Assembly: GCA_900548545.1 (NCBI GenBank) | Contig: URKX01000012.1 | Coordinates: forward strand, 1 to 60,110 | Source: an uncultured Oscillospiraceae bacterium | GTDB lineage: Bacteria; Bacillota; Clostridia; Oscillospirales; Acutalibacteraceae | Length of the DNA: 60,110 bases | Reading direction: 5' to 3' | Part shown: piece after piece, positions 50,763 to 59,847 of the stretch | How the letters are laid out: each line of letters starts with the position of its first letter | Numbering within the stretch: the first letter of the stretch is position 1 | Program-made: the position numbers and the translations under genes | Notes under the pieces: generated by a model | Databases searched by the model: none | Told to the model about the DNA's origin: nothing | What the model saw: the letters and a program-made list of their open reading frames with translations, nothing else

Positions 50763-51665
50763 ATGGGGCCCGCATTGGAGTATATTTCCAGCATGGGGCA
50801 AACCATCTTGAACCTGGCTCGCCAATTTACTTTGAAAGACGCTGTGGATGTGACCATTGTCACGATCTTGCTTTACGGGGCTATCAAGCTGGTGCGGGAA
50901 ACCCGGGCCGGGCAGCTGGTAAAGGGCATCATCCTGCTGGTGGTGCTGTTTCTCATCTCCTCCTGGCAGGACTTGCTGATGCTCAATGCCATCTTGCGGG
51001 CATTTTTGTCTTCCGGCATCGTCATTGTGGTGATCCTCTTCCAGCCGGAGATCCGCAAGGCCCTGGAGCAGGTGGGTCACAGCAAAGTTGCCCAGTCCTT
51101 GGCAAACGCTGTGGTGAAGGATAAAGAGGAGGGCAAGGCCCAAACACGCAAAGCCATTGAAGGCGTGGTGGATGCCACCCAAATGCTGCAGCAGCTGCGC
51201 ATGGGGGCCCTCATCGTGTTTGAGAGGCAGACAAAACTGGGGGAGATCGTGGCTACGGGCACAGTGGTGGAAGCAGCGCCCTCTTCCCAGCTGATCGCCA
51301 ATATCTTTTTTAATAAAGCTCCTCTGCATGACGGCGGCATGGTCATCCGGGACGGGCAGGTGTACGCTGCCGGATGTATCTTACCCCTGACCAGCAATGA
51401 AAATGTCAGTGCGGAACTGGGTACCCGCCACCGGGCGGCTTTGGGGATGAGCGAAAATTCCGATGCGGTGGTGGTGGTGGTTTCCGAGGAAACCGGCCAG
51501 ATCTCCATTGCCATACAGGGAAAGCTCACCCGCAACTATAACCGTGTCACGCTGAGGGAAGTGCTGGAGAAAAACTTGATTGGCGCCCCCGAAGAAAAGG
51601 CGGCCAGCAAGCGGATCCTTGGCAAGCTGGGAGTTGGCGGCCGCACTGCCAGGAAGGGGGAGTGA
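50763..51665 (+). CDS. cdaA: Membrane diadenylate cyclase CdaA, 300 aa
   Basis: Makes c-di-AMP from two ATP. Three N-terminal membrane helices (about residues 20-90) precede a DAC domain with GALIVFERQTKLGE, FFNKAPLHDGGMVI (the DGA motif, here DGG) and LGTRHRAALGMSE (the RHR motif). The start at 50763 follows AAAAGGGGTG; the open frame to 50682 is not needed. Its stop is 3 nt from cdaR. c-di-AMP controls potassium and osmolyte balance and cell-wall state. The usual third gene, glmM, does not follow. Confidence 0.95.
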   Translation: MGPALEYISSMGQTILNLARQFTLKDAVDVTIVTILLYGAIKLVRETRAGQLVKGIILLVVLFLISSWQDLLMLNAILRAFLSSGIVIVVILFQPEIRKALEQVGHSKVAQSLANAVVKDKEEGKAQTRKAIEGVVDATQMLQQLRMGALIVFERQTKLGEIVATGTVVEAAPSSQLIANIFFNKAPLHDGGMVIRDGQVYAAGCILPLTSNENVSAELGTRHRAALGMSENSDAVVVVVSEETGQISIAIQGKLTRNYNRVTLREVLEKNLIGAPEEKAASKRILGKLGVGGRTARKGE

Positions 51666-51668
51666 CGG

Positions 51669-53081
51669 ATGAATGAAGAAAAAAAACGCCCGGAAGAGCC
51701 GAAAGGGAAGAAAGCCCCCTTTACCCTGAAAAATATGTTCTATCACAACACGTTTGTGCTGGTTTTTTCCTTTGTGGTGGCGGTGGTGGCTTGGTTTATC
51801 ATGTCGGCCAACAGTGTAGCCCGGAATGTGGTGATCCACGATGTGCCCATCCAGGCGAACGTTTCTTCTGCGGCTCAGGAAGAAGGATTGCAGATCTTTA
51901 ATATGTCCTACAACACCGCAGATGTGGAGGTTTCCGGCAACAACCTGCTCACCAGCCGGCTTGCCGCCGACGACTTTGAAGTGAGTGTCACCTTGAACCC
52001 CACTTCCACAAAGGTGGCGGGGAACACCCTGCAAAAAATGACTTTGCAGGTGCGCGCGGTCAAGACCAATTCCATGGGCAGTTACGAGATCGCTTCTGTA
52101 AGCCCGGAAGAGGTTACCGTGGAATATGACCGCTCCCGGGAAGTGACGTTCCCCATTGAGAACCATATCCAATACAGCTCGGCCGATGGATATTATGCCG
52201 GGACGCCGGTGCTCTCCGCGGACAATGTGACCATTTCCGGGCCGGAGTCCGCTGTGAACCGGATCAGCCATGTGGCGGTCAGTTACAACGTGGAGAACGC
52301 CTTGCGGCAGGATGCCAACTTTACCTGCCCCATCCGCCTGTATGACCAGAACAACCAGGAGATTACCGACACCTCCGGGATGTACTTGACCATGAATGTG
52401 GATACCATTGATGTGACGATCCCTGTCACGCCGGTGAAGACGGTCAGTTTGACGGCTTCCACGCTCCATCAGCCGAAGGGCTTTTCGGAAGACCGTGTCC
52501 AGATTTCCCCTCCGGAGATCACCATTGCCGGGACTTCTGACGTGCTTTCAGGTATCAGCGAGATTCAGCTGGATACCATCATCGACTTTGCTCAGTTGGA
52601 TGTCAATGGAACCAATGTGTTTACCAGTGATATTGCCCTGCCTTCTGGGGTACGGAACATCAGCGCCGTGGGGGATGCGGCCAGCCAGGCCACAGTTACC
52701 ATCAACCTCAACGGCTATGAAGAAGCTTCTGTCACTGCCAGTGCTGCCAATATCCAGTTGGTCAACGCCCCCGCAGGGGCACAGCTGGCCACCAGCTCCC
52801 TGCCGGTGAGCGTGGTGGGGCCGGAAGCTCAGGTTACCCGCTTGACTGGGAGCGAGGTTTCCATCCAGGTGGACTTGAGCAACTTCCAGGAGCGTACCGG
52901 CACTGTGGAGGTTCCCGTTACGGTCACCTTGACAGGCACTGCGGCAGATTCCTGCTGGGTGGTGGGAGAGTATACTGTGTCGGTCAATTTCAGCGGGAGT
53001 ACAGTTCAGGCAGCGGTGGCCCGTACTTTTGCCGCGGAGGAGGACGAGTCGGACAACTTGGCGGCCACCCCGCAGGAATAG
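51669..53081 (+). CDS. cdaR: CdaR regulator of CdaA (YbbR-domain protein), 470 aa
   Basis: One N-terminal membrane anchor (FVLVFSFVVAVVAWFIMSA) is followed by several extracytoplasmic YbbR repeats (VTVEYDRSREVTFPIENHIQ; VTISGPESAVNRISHV; ITIAGTSDVLSGISEIQ). CdaR binds CdaA in the membrane and modulates c-di-AMP synthesis. Cotranscribed with cdaA; a terminator follows. Confidence 0.93.
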   Translation: MNEEKKRPEEPKGKKAPFTLKNMFYHNTFVLVFSFVVAVVAWFIMSANSVARNVVIHDVPIQANVSSAAQEEGLQIFNMSYNTADVEVSGNNLLTSRLAADDFEVSVTLNPTSTKVAGNTLQKMTLQVRAVKTNSMGSYEIASVSPEEVTVEYDRSREVTFPIENHIQYSSADGYYAGTPVLSADNVTISGPESAVNRISHVAVSYNVENALRQDANFTCPIRLYDQNNQEITDTSGMYLTMNVDTIDVTIPVTPVKTVSLTASTLHQPKGFSEDRVQISPPEITIAGTSDVLSGISEIQLDTIIDFAQLDVNGTNVFTSDIALPSGVRNISAVGDAASQATVTINLNGYEEASVTASAANIQLVNAPAGAQLATSSLPVSVVGPEAQVTRLTGSEVSIQVDLSNFQERTGTVEVPVTVTLTGTAADSCWVVGEYTVSVNFSGSTVQAAVARTFAAEEDESDNLAATPQE

Positions 53082-53105
53082 CCCGCCCGCATATGGAAAA
53101 TCAAT

Positions 53106-53138
53106 GCGCCTTGGGAACTTTTTTCCCGGGGCGCTTTT
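53106..53138 (+). terminator. Terminator of cdaA-cdaR
   Basis: GCGCC-TT-GGGAA and TTCCC-GG-GGCGC form the stem and TTTT follows. Confidence 0.82.
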
Positions 53139-53141
53139 CCT

Positions 53142-53170
53142 TTGCAAAAAGCGGGAGAGAGGTGTATAAT
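53142..53170 (+). promoter_or_regulatory. Promoter of the DUF951-prfA cluster
   Basis: TTGCAA (53142-53147), a 17-nt spacer and a perfect TATAAT (53165-53170). Confidence 0.75.
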
Positions 53171-53207
53171 AATAGACTAGTTTGTGTTCCGTGAAAGGGT
53201 GAGCCAA

Positions 53208-53399
53208 ATGGACGTCCAGGTGGGCGACGTGATCCGTATGAAAAAACCCCACCCCTGCGGCAGCTTGGAGTTTACAGTGCTTCGTGTGGGGATGGATTTT
53301 AAGATCAAATGCAACGGCTGCGGCCGGGAAGTGATGATCCCCCGGCTCAAATGTGAAAAGAACATCAAGAAGATCCTCCGCCCTGAGGGGGAACAGTAG
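53208..53399 (+). CDS. DUF951 family protein, 63 aa
   Basis: Small basic protein of the DUF951 family: MDVQVGDVIRMKKPHPCGS, then CNGCGREVMIPRLK. The Cys residues could bind zinc, and the fold resembles an SH3-like/zinc ribbon. Conserved in Firmicutes near translation or DNA genes; function not established. ATG at 53208 chosen as it fits the family start. Confidence 0.85.
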   Translation: MDVQVGDVIRMKKPHPCGSLEFTVLRVGMDFKIKCNGCGREVMIPRLKCEKNIKKILRPEGEQ

Positions 53400-53446
53400 C
53401 GGCTTTTCCAAAAGAGATTCTATTTTTGGAAAGGCTGTGAGTTGCT

Positions 53447-54520
53447 GTGTTTGAAAATCTGCAAGTGTTTGAAAACCGTTATGAGGAATTGAATTTAAAG
53501 CTTTACGACCCCGCCACTGCCGGGGACAGGGAACTGTATGCCGCCCTGATGAAGGAGCACAAGGAGATCGAGCCCATCGTAGAAACCTACCGCGCCTATT
53601 GCCGGTGCGGGGAAGACTTGTCTGGCGCCAAAGAGCTTTTGGAGGAGTCCGGTGACAAAGAGCTGCGGGAAATGGCCCAACAGGAGATCCGGGAGAAGGT
53701 GGAAACCTTGTCCCGCCTAGAGGAAGAGCTGAAACTGCTGCTGCTTCCCAAGGATCCCAACGACGGGAAAAACGTCATCATGGAGATCCGAGGTGGGGCG
53801 GGGGGAGAAGAGGCGGCACTGTTTGCCTACAACCTCTACCGGATGTACACTATGTTTGCGGAAAAACAGGGCTGGAAAACAGAGATAGTTTCCTTGAACG
53901 AAACAGAGCTGGGGGGCTTTAAGGAGGTCAGTTTCCTCATCGATGGGGAAGGGGCTTACTCCCGCTTGAAATATGAAAGCGGTGTCCACCGGGTGCAGCG
54001 TGTGCCGGAAACCGAGGCCCAGGGGCGCATCCACACTTCTACCGCCACAGTGGCAGTCCTGCCGGAAGCGGAAGAAGTGGAAGTGGACATCGATCCCAAG
54101 GATCTGCAAATTGATACCTTCCGTTCCAGCGGCGCGGGAGGCCAGCATATCAACAAGACGTCTTCCGCCATCCGGGTTACCCACCTGCCCACGGGCATGG
54201 TGGTGGAGTGCCAGGATGAGCGCAGCCAGTATAAAAATAAGGATAAAGCCCTGAAGGTGCTGCGGGCACGGCTGCTGGACCAGGAGCAGAAAAAAGCCAG
54301 CGCCCAGGTGGCGCAGGAGCGCCGCAGCCAAGTGGGCACCGGTGACCGTTCTGAACGGATCCGCACCTATAATTTCCCCCAGGCCCGCGTCACTGACCAC
54401 CGCATCGGCTTGACCCTTTACAAGTTAGACGAGGTCCTGGGCGGCTCTTTGGACGAGATCATCGACAGCTTGGTGGCGGCTGACCGCGCCGCCCAGCTGG
54501 AAGCTTCCCAGCAGGGATAA
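53447..54520 (+). CDS. prfA: Peptide chain release factor 1
   Basis: Terminates translation at UAA and UAG. Contains the catalytic GGQ (SSGAGGQHINKTSSAIRV), the codon-reading PxT motif in the form PET (HRVQRVPETEAQGRIHTS), and the RF1-type C terminus TDHRIGLTLYKLDEVLGG. 357 aa is normal. GTG start at 53447. A prmC methyltransferase gene, often adjacent, is absent here. Confidence 0.96.
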   Translation: MFENLQVFENRYEELNLKLYDPATAGDRELYAALMKEHKEIEPIVETYRAYCRCGEDLSGAKELLEESGDKELREMAQQEIREKVETLSRLEEELKLLLLPKDPNDGKNVIMEIRGGAGGEEAALFAYNLYRMYTMFAEKQGWKTEIVSLNETELGGFKEVSFLIDGEGAYSRLKYESGVHRVQRVPETEAQGRIHTSTATVAVLPEAEEVEVDIDPKDLQIDTFRSSGAGGQHINKTSSAIRVTHLPTGMVVECQDERSQYKNKDKALKVLRARLLDQEQKKASAQVAQERRSQVGTGDRSERIRTYNFPQARVTDHRIGLTLYKLDEVLGGSLDEIIDSLVAADRAAQLEASQQG

Positions 54521-54532
54521 GGAGGGAATGAT

Positions 54533-56158
54533 ATGGATACCTTACTTCTCAGCGACCACTGCCCGGACGACATCCAGACTGCGGGGAAGATCCTTCGCCG
54601 GGGAGGCCTGGTGGCCATCCCTACGGAAACGGTGTACGGCTTGGCCGCCAATGCTTTGGATGGCGCCACCGTGAAAAAAATCTATGCGGCCAAGGGCAGG
54701 CCCTCGGATAACCCCCTGATCGTCCACATCAGCCAGTTTTCCCAGTTGGCGCCCCTGGTGCGGGAAGTGCCTGAGGCCGCCAAGGAATTGGCCGACGCCT
54801 TCTGGCCCGGCCCTTTGACCATCATCCTGCCCAAGTCTGGTTTGGTGCCCCAGGAAACCAGCGGGGGGCTTTCCACTGTGGCAGTGCGCTGCCCCTCCCA
54901 TCCCACGGCCCGGGCTGTAATTGACGCCGCAGGGGTGCCTTTGGCAGCCCCCTCGGCCAACTTGTCCGGGAAACCCAGCCCCACCACCTTCCGCCACGTG
55001 CAGGAGGACTTGACCGGCCGTGTGGATGCCCTTTTGGACGGGGGTGACTGCGCTGTGGGCGTGGAGTCCACGGTGCTGACTTTGGCCGAGGGTACGCCCC
55101 GGATCCTCCGGCCCGGCGGGATCACCCTGTCCCAGCTGCAGTCCGTACTGGGGAACGTGGAGGTAGACCCGGCGGTGCTCCACCAGCTGGAGCAGGGGAA
55201 AAAAGCTGCCTCCCCGGGGATGAAGTACAAACACTACTCCCCCAAAGCGGATGTGGTAATCGTGGACGCCTCCCCGGAAGAGTATGTTCGTTACGTCAAC
55301 AAAAAGGGCGACGGCTGGGCCCTGTGTTTTGAGGAAGACGTGCCCTTCCTCCAGGTGCCTTCCATGGCCTATGGCAGCCGGTACGACAGCGCATCCCAGG
55401 CCCACCGGCTATTTGACGCCCTCCACGGCCTGGACGAGGCAGGGGCTAAAAAGGCCTATGCCCACATTCCCCGGAAGCGGGGCGTGGGCTTGGCAGTGTA
55501 CAACCGGCTGGTCCGGTCCGCCGGGTTCCAGGTTCTCAACCCCACCGGCCATCATGTGTTGGGGCTCACCGGCCCCACTGGCGCGGGGAAATCCACGGTG
55601 GGGGAGTTTTTGAAAAGCCAAGGCTGCTACGTCATTGACTGCGATCAGGTGACCCGCAGCGCTCAGGTGTACGACGGCCCCTGCCTGGCGGAGCTCTCCG
55701 CCGCCTTTGGGCCGGAGGTGGTGCAAGACGGTGCCCTGAACCGGGCAGAACTGGCGTGCCGTGCCTTCGCCTCGGAGGAAGCCCGCACCCGTTTGGGGGA
55801 GATCACCTTCCCAAAGATTTTGCGGCGGGTGCGCCAGCTGTTGGAAGAGGGCGCCCAGAAGGGGTATCCTATCCTGGTGTTGGACGCGCCCACCTTGTTT
55901 GAATCCGGCCTGGATGGGGCCTGTTCCCGCATCTTGGTGGTGGACGCCCCCAAGGAGGAGCGCCTTGCCCGGGTTCTCCGCCGGGACAACATCTCTCAGG
56001 AGGCGGCTTTGCGCCGGCTGGAAGCCCAGCCTTCTCCCGACTTTTACACCTCCCGGGCGGACTGGGTGGTGGAAAACGGTCCCGGCGCCCAGCCGGGGCA
56101 GTTTTTGCTTCCCTTCCTCAATGAGCTGAAAAACGAATGGGAGAACGCGTGCTTATGA
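54533..56158 (+). CDS. Fusion: L-threonylcarbamoyladenylate synthase (Sua5) + dephospho-CoA kinase (CoaE), 541 aa
   Basis: Residues 1 to about 335 form a full Sua5: the YrdC domain (GGLVAIPTETVYGLAANA, KGRPSDNPLIVHI, SANLSGKPSPT) and the C-terminal Sua5 domain. This makes the precursor of tRNA t6A37. From about residue 342 a CoaE domain follows, with P-loop LTGPTGAGKSTVG and DCDQVTRSAQ, LDAPTLFESG and RRLEAQPS, the last step of coenzyme A synthesis. Both halves look complete with no frameshift. GGAGGG precedes the ATG. Overlaps the next gene by 4 nt. Confidence 0.94.
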   Translation: MDTLLLSDHCPDDIQTAGKILRRGGLVAIPTETVYGLAANALDGATVKKIYAAKGRPSDNPLIVHISQFSQLAPLVREVPEAAKELADAFWPGPLTIILPKSGLVPQETSGGLSTVAVRCPSHPTARAVIDAAGVPLAAPSANLSGKPSPTTFRHVQEDLTGRVDALLDGGDCAVGVESTVLTLAEGTPRILRPGGITLSQLQSVLGNVEVDPAVLHQLEQGKKAASPGMKYKHYSPKADVVIVDASPEEYVRYVNKKGDGWALCFEEDVPFLQVPSMAYGSRYDSASQAHRLFDALHGLDEAGAKKAYAHIPRKRGVGLAVYNRLVRSAGFQVLNPTGHHVLGLTGPTGAGKSTVGEFLKSQGCYVIDCDQVTRSAQVYDGPCLAELSAAFGPEVVQDGALNRAELACRAFASEEARTRLGEITFPKILRRVRQLLEEGAQKGYPILVLDAPTLFESGLDGACSRILVVDAPKEERLARVLRRDNISQEAALRRLEAQPSPDFYTSRADWVVENGPGAQPGQFLLPFLNELKNEWENACL

Positions 56159-56718
56159 AGAAAGGTTGTATGACCGGCTTGGTCCTGGTAGTTGTGCTGG
56201 CGGCAATCCTGGCCTTCGCTTGGCCCCAGCTGTCCCAGGGGGTGCTAAAAGTCCTGTACCCCCAGCGGTATACCGACCTGGTGGAGCAGGAAGCTGCCCA
56301 GTTCGATCTGGACCCGGACTTGGTCTACGCGGTGATCAAAACGGAAAGCGGGTTTGACCCGGAGGCCCGTTCCCACGCCGATGCCATGGGGCTGATGCAG
56401 CTGACCCAGGGAACCTTCGATTGGGTCGCCTCCCTGTACCCGTTGGAAGACCCTGCTGCCAGTGTGTATGACCCCCAGGCCAATATCCACTGTGGATGCG
56501 CGCTGCTGCGTCTGCTGTTGGACCAGTACGGCAGCCTGGACGTGGCCCTGGCCGCTTATAATGCGGGGATGGGCAATGTGTCCCAGTGGCTGGAGAGCGG
56601 GGAGTATTCCCACGATGGGGAAACCCTGCACACCATCCCCTACCCTGAAACCGACGCCTATGTGAAAAAGGTCCGGCGGGCCTATGAGATCTACCAATCC
56701 CTTTACCCGAGGGATTGA
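56155..56718 (+). CDS. Membrane-anchored lytic transglycosylase (SLT), 187 aa
   Basis: An N-terminal membrane anchor (MTGLVLVVVLAAILAFAWP) is followed by an SLT domain: VYAVIKTESGFDPEARSHADAMGLMQL with the catalytic Glu in TESGF, then LAAYNAGMGNV and AYVKKVRRAYEIY. Cleaves peptidoglycan glycan strands outside the membrane with formation of 1,6-anhydroMurNAc. ATG at 56155 overlaps the Sua5-CoaE stop (ATGA), so it is translationally coupled to it. Confidence 0.93.
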   Translation: MKKGCMTGLVLVVVLAAILAFAWPQLSQGVLKVLYPQRYTDLVEQEAAQFDLDPDLVYAVIKTESGFDPEARSHADAMGLMQLTQGTFDWVASLYPLEDPAASVYDPQANIHCGCALLRLLLDQYGSLDVALAAYNAGMGNVSQWLESGEYSHDGETLHTIPYPETDAYVKKVRRAYEIYQSLYPRD

Positions 56719-56803
56719 GAAAGGCCGCGGAAACCGTTGCTTTCCTGCGGAATTCGTGGTACAGTGTAGAAGTGCGGGAAAACTGGGGAAAGAAGGCATA
56801 CGC

Positions 56804-57202
56804 ATGAAAAGAATGGGATTGCGGGTGACCGCCATAGTGATCTTCCTGCTGGCATTCGGAGCCTCAAACGTGGGTAGTTTCCTGCTGGGCCGGGCCATGG
56901 TGGAGAACAGGGTGATCCCGTGGGAGGAAACCCGGACGTTTTATGCCCAAATCGTGGAGAGCCAGGGCTCGGGAAGCTTTTTGGTGGAGGGTTTGGCCGT
57001 CAACGATTTGAACCATCGGGGGCGGTTCACCTTTTCCCTGGAGGAGGGAACCAGCCTGGTGTGGCGGGGGACATCCCTTTCCCCGGACGACCTGGAAGCC
57101 GGCCACAGGGTGGCGGTGACCTATACAGGCCCGGTGGCGGAATCGGAACCCGGCCAAATTTATCAGGTACTCAGGCTGGAAGTGCTGGGAGATGAATTGT
57201 AA
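56804..57202 (+). CDS. Small membrane-anchored protein, possibly OB-fold, 132 aa
   Basis: An N-terminal hydrophobic anchor (VTAIVIFLLAFGASNVGSFLLG) is followed by about 100 residues of beta-rich sequence (FYAQIVESQGSGSFLVEGLAVND, HRVAVTYTGPVAESEPGQIYQVLRLEVL). The pattern recalls small secreted OB-fold proteins of the DUF3221 type, but I do not recognise it firmly. Start chosen at 56804 for GAAGG and the signal-anchor. Lies between cell-wall and peptidase genes. Confidence 0.55.
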   Translation: MKRMGLRVTAIVIFLLAFGASNVGSFLLGRAMVENRVIPWEETRTFYAQIVESQGSGSFLVEGLAVNDLNHRGRFTFSLEEGTSLVWRGTSLSPDDLEAGHRVAVTYTGPVAESEPGQIYQVLRLEVLGDEL

Positions 57203-57266
57203 AAAACAACTGGGGATTTTTTCCATAGATAGATTGTGAAATAAGGAAAATAGGAGGTTACTGACC

Positions 57267-58679
57267 ATGTCCAAGAAAAACGAAAAGACGGACGCCAAGG
57301 AGCTGGCGAAAGAGCTCCTCAACGACCGCACCCACGGGGCGGCCAAGGTGGGCGCCAAAGAGCTGGAAAAGGCTGGTAAATTCTGTGAGGGCTACAAGGG
57401 CTTTATGGACGCCGCCAAAACCGAGCGGGAGGCTGTTTCCTGGGCAGTGAAAGCTGCGGAGGATGCCGGGTTCGTCCCCTTTGACCCCAAAAAGGCTTAC
57501 AAGGCTGGCGACAAGGTGTACTACAACAACCGGGGCAAGGCCATGTGCCTGGCAGTCATCGGCAAGAAGGGTGCCAAAGAGGGTGTGCGCATTGCTGCCG
57601 CCCATGTGGACAATCCCCGCATCGACTTGAAGCCCATCCCCCTGTATGAGTCCAACGAGCTGGCCATGATGAAGACCCACTATTACGGCGGCATCAAGAA
57701 GTACCAGTGGACCGCCATCCCCCTGGCCCTCCATGGCAAGATCATCCGCAAGGACGGCCAGGAGATCACCGTGCGGGTGGGTGAAAAGGAAGGGGAGCCC
57801 CAGTTTACCATCACCGACCTGCTGCCCCATCTGGCCAAGGACCAGGTGAGCAAGCGCCTGGGCGAAGCCTTCACCGGTGAGGATCTGAACGTGCTGGTGG
57901 GCAGCCTGCCCCTGGAAGATGCCGAGGGCGAGCAGCTGTTCAAGCTGAACGTGATGAAGATCCTCAACGAGAAGTACGGCATTGTGGAAAGCGACCTGAT
58001 CTCCGCCGAATTGAGCTTTGTCCCCGCCTTCAAGGCTGTGGATATTGGATTTGACCGCAGCATGGTGGGCGCCTACGGCCACGACGACCGGGTGTGCGCT
58101 TACCCCATCCTGGAGGCCATCTTTAAGTGCAAGACCCCGGAATACACCTGCATTTCCGTGCTGGCGGACAAAGAGGAGATCGGCTCTGTGGGCAACACCG
58201 GCCTTGCTTCCGAGTTCCTCAACTACTTTGTGGCCGACCTGGCCGCCGCCGAGGGCCTGGAGGCCCGCCATGTGTACACCAAGTCCACGTGCCTGTCCGC
58301 AGACGTCACCGCTGCTTATGACCCCACCTATGCCTCTGCCTATGAGGCAGGTAACTCCTGCTACCTGAACCGGGGCGTGGGCGTGGCCAAGTACACCGGC
58401 TCCCGGGGCAAGGGCGGCTCCAACGACGCCAATGCCGAGTTTGTGGCCCAGGTGCGGAAGATCTTCGACGACAACAACGTGCTGTGGCAGATCGGCGAGC
58501 TGGGCAAAGTGGACCAGGGAGGCGGCGGTACCGTGGCCCTGGATATCTCCCGCATGAACGCCGATGTCATCGACGTGGGTGTGCCGGTGCTGTCCATGCA
58601 CGCCCCCTTTGAAGTTGTGTCCAAGCTGGACGTCTATATGGCTTATAAAGCCTTTAAAGCCTACTTCGAGGCAAAGTGA
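57267..58679 (+). CDS. M18 family aminopeptidase, 470 aa
   Basis: A zinc aminopeptidase of the aspartyl-aminopeptidase family: RIAAAHVDNPRIDLKPIPL (zinc His), YGHDDRVCAYPILEA (bridging Asp), SVLADKEEIGSVGNTGLASEF (catalytic Glu pair) and the C-terminal SMHAPFEVVSKLD (zinc His). Cleaves N-terminal residues, often acidic ones, from peptides. TAGGAGG precedes the ATG. Followed by its own terminator. Confidence 0.94.
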   Translation: MSKKNEKTDAKELAKELLNDRTHGAAKVGAKELEKAGKFCEGYKGFMDAAKTEREAVSWAVKAAEDAGFVPFDPKKAYKAGDKVYYNNRGKAMCLAVIGKKGAKEGVRIAAAHVDNPRIDLKPIPLYESNELAMMKTHYYGGIKKYQWTAIPLALHGKIIRKDGQEITVRVGEKEGEPQFTITDLLPHLAKDQVSKRLGEAFTGEDLNVLVGSLPLEDAEGEQLFKLNVMKILNEKYGIVESDLISAELSFVPAFKAVDIGFDRSMVGAYGHDDRVCAYPILEAIFKCKTPEYTCISVLADKEEIGSVGNTGLASEFLNYFVADLAAAEGLEARHVYTKSTCLSADVTAAYDPTYASAYEAGNSCYLNRGVGVAKYTGSRGKGGSNDANAEFVAQVRKIFDDNNVLWQIGELGKVDQGGGGTVALDISRMNADVIDVGVPVLSMHAPFEVVSKLDVYMAYKAFKAYFEAK

Positions 58680-58708
58680 GACCCACTTTGTAAAGAGTGA
58701 CGGAGGAG

Positions 58709-58741
58709 CAGCCCTTGGCCAGTGCCGGGGGCTGTTTTTTC
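58709..58741 (+). terminator. Terminator of the M18 gene
   Basis: CAGCCC pairs with GGGCTG, with inner GGC/GCC, and T6 follows. Confidence 0.88.
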
Positions 58742-58751
58742 GGTTCCCCCG

Positions 58752-58780
58752 TTTCTTTTTTGGGGGAACTTGTGTATAAT
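58752..58780 (+). promoter_or_regulatory. Promoter of the VanY-fold gene
   Basis: TATAAT at 58775-58780 with a weak TTTCTT at -35. TTCCCCC and GGGGGAA flank the -35 box as a 7-bp inverted repeat. Confidence 0.45.
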
Positions 58781-58840
58781 AAAACCATACGCAGAACATC
58801 CGGCCCGCCAGGGCATAGCCATAGATTGTGAGGGACCTTT

Positions 58841-59728
58841 TTGCCAAGACGACGCAACAAACGTGAAGTGCTCCATCGCACGGACCATATGCTCAATGTG
58901 GGGCCGGCTGGACGCAACCTATTTATTTCCCGGGACAAACAGCTCCAGTCCCGCCAAGCCAGAAGGATTAAGCTGATGATGCGGGTAGTTGCTGCCCTGG
59001 GCGTTCTGGTGGTGGCTGTGGGCTTTGGCCTGTTCGCGGCCTTTTATATGCTGCCCTATTTCCATGCTGAAATCAGCCTGGAGTCCTCCGGTTCCGCCGG
59101 GGAAAGCCTTTCTTCCGTGAGCCAAGTGGAATTGCCCGAGTATGACAGCATGGGTCTGCCGCTGTACCCGGCGGAGGTGAGCCTGTTTGTCATCAACCAG
59201 GACGAGCCCCAGGACGCCTCCTACGTGCCCGACCTGGTGGAGGTGGCCGGAGTGCAGGTGGAGCCCCATATAGCCAACGCCTTGGAGGCCCTGGTCCAGG
59301 CAGCCAAAGAGGACGGCCTTGCCTTGGCTTTCACAGAGGGGTATGTGTCCTATGAAGAGCAGCAAGCGCGTTACGAGGCTGAAGTGAAGCGGCTGATGGA
59401 AGAGGAGGGCCTCACCACGGTGATGGCCCGCACCCAGGCGAGGCTCACGGCCCCTATGGCTGGGGAGTGCGATCTGCAAACCGGTTTGTGCGTCCGGCTG
59501 GACGCTGACCCTGACACCTTTGGAGAGTCACGCACCGGTTCCTGGCTGCGGACCAACATGGGCAAATACGGCTTTATCTTCCGCTGGCCGGCAGATAAAA
59601 AGGACTCCACCGGCTGTGAAGAAGATTTGACCGTGCTGCGCTATGTGGGCGGTGAATACGCCACGGCCATGCAGCAGCGTTCCTTGTGTTTGGAGGAATA
59701 CATCAGTTACTTGGCAAGCCAGGGGTGA
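58841..59728 (+). CDS. VanY-fold (M15B) membrane protein lacking zinc ligands, 295 aa
   Basis: A cytoplasmic N terminus of about 45 basic residues, one membrane helix (VVAALGVLVVAVGFGLFAAF), then a domain aligning to D-Ala-D-Ala carboxypeptidases (YVSYEEQQARYEAEV; the QTGL motif; YGFIFRWP; LRYVGG). The metal site is gone: in the SEHQTGLAVD-type motif the His is Leu212 and the Asp is Arg219, and in the EPWHxRYVG-type motif the Glu is Asp262 and the His is Val265. It therefore cannot work as a zinc peptidase and may bind peptidoglycan stems. TTG start at 58841 behind GAGGGACC. Confidence 0.82.
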   Translation: MPRRRNKREVLHRTDHMLNVGPAGRNLFISRDKQLQSRQARRIKLMMRVVAALGVLVVAVGFGLFAAFYMLPYFHAEISLESSGSAGESLSSVSQVELPEYDSMGLPLYPAEVSLFVINQDEPQDASYVPDLVEVAGVQVEPHIANALEALVQAAKEDGLALAFTEGYVSYEEQQARYEAEVKRLMEEEGLTTVMARTQARLTAPMAGECDLQTGLCVRLDADPDTFGESRTGSWLRTNMGKYGFIFRWPADKKDSTGCEEDLTVLRYVGGEYATAMQQRSLCLEEYISYLASQG

Positions 59729-59847
59729 GCGGCCAGCGGGGAAGCGGCGGCACTGCGGAAAGCCGGGGTTGCGCGGCGGAATCCGACGGTGTTTGCCGGC
59801 TTTCGGGAATAGGTTTGTAGGGCTTTCTGGACAAGGGGGGTGAGCCT

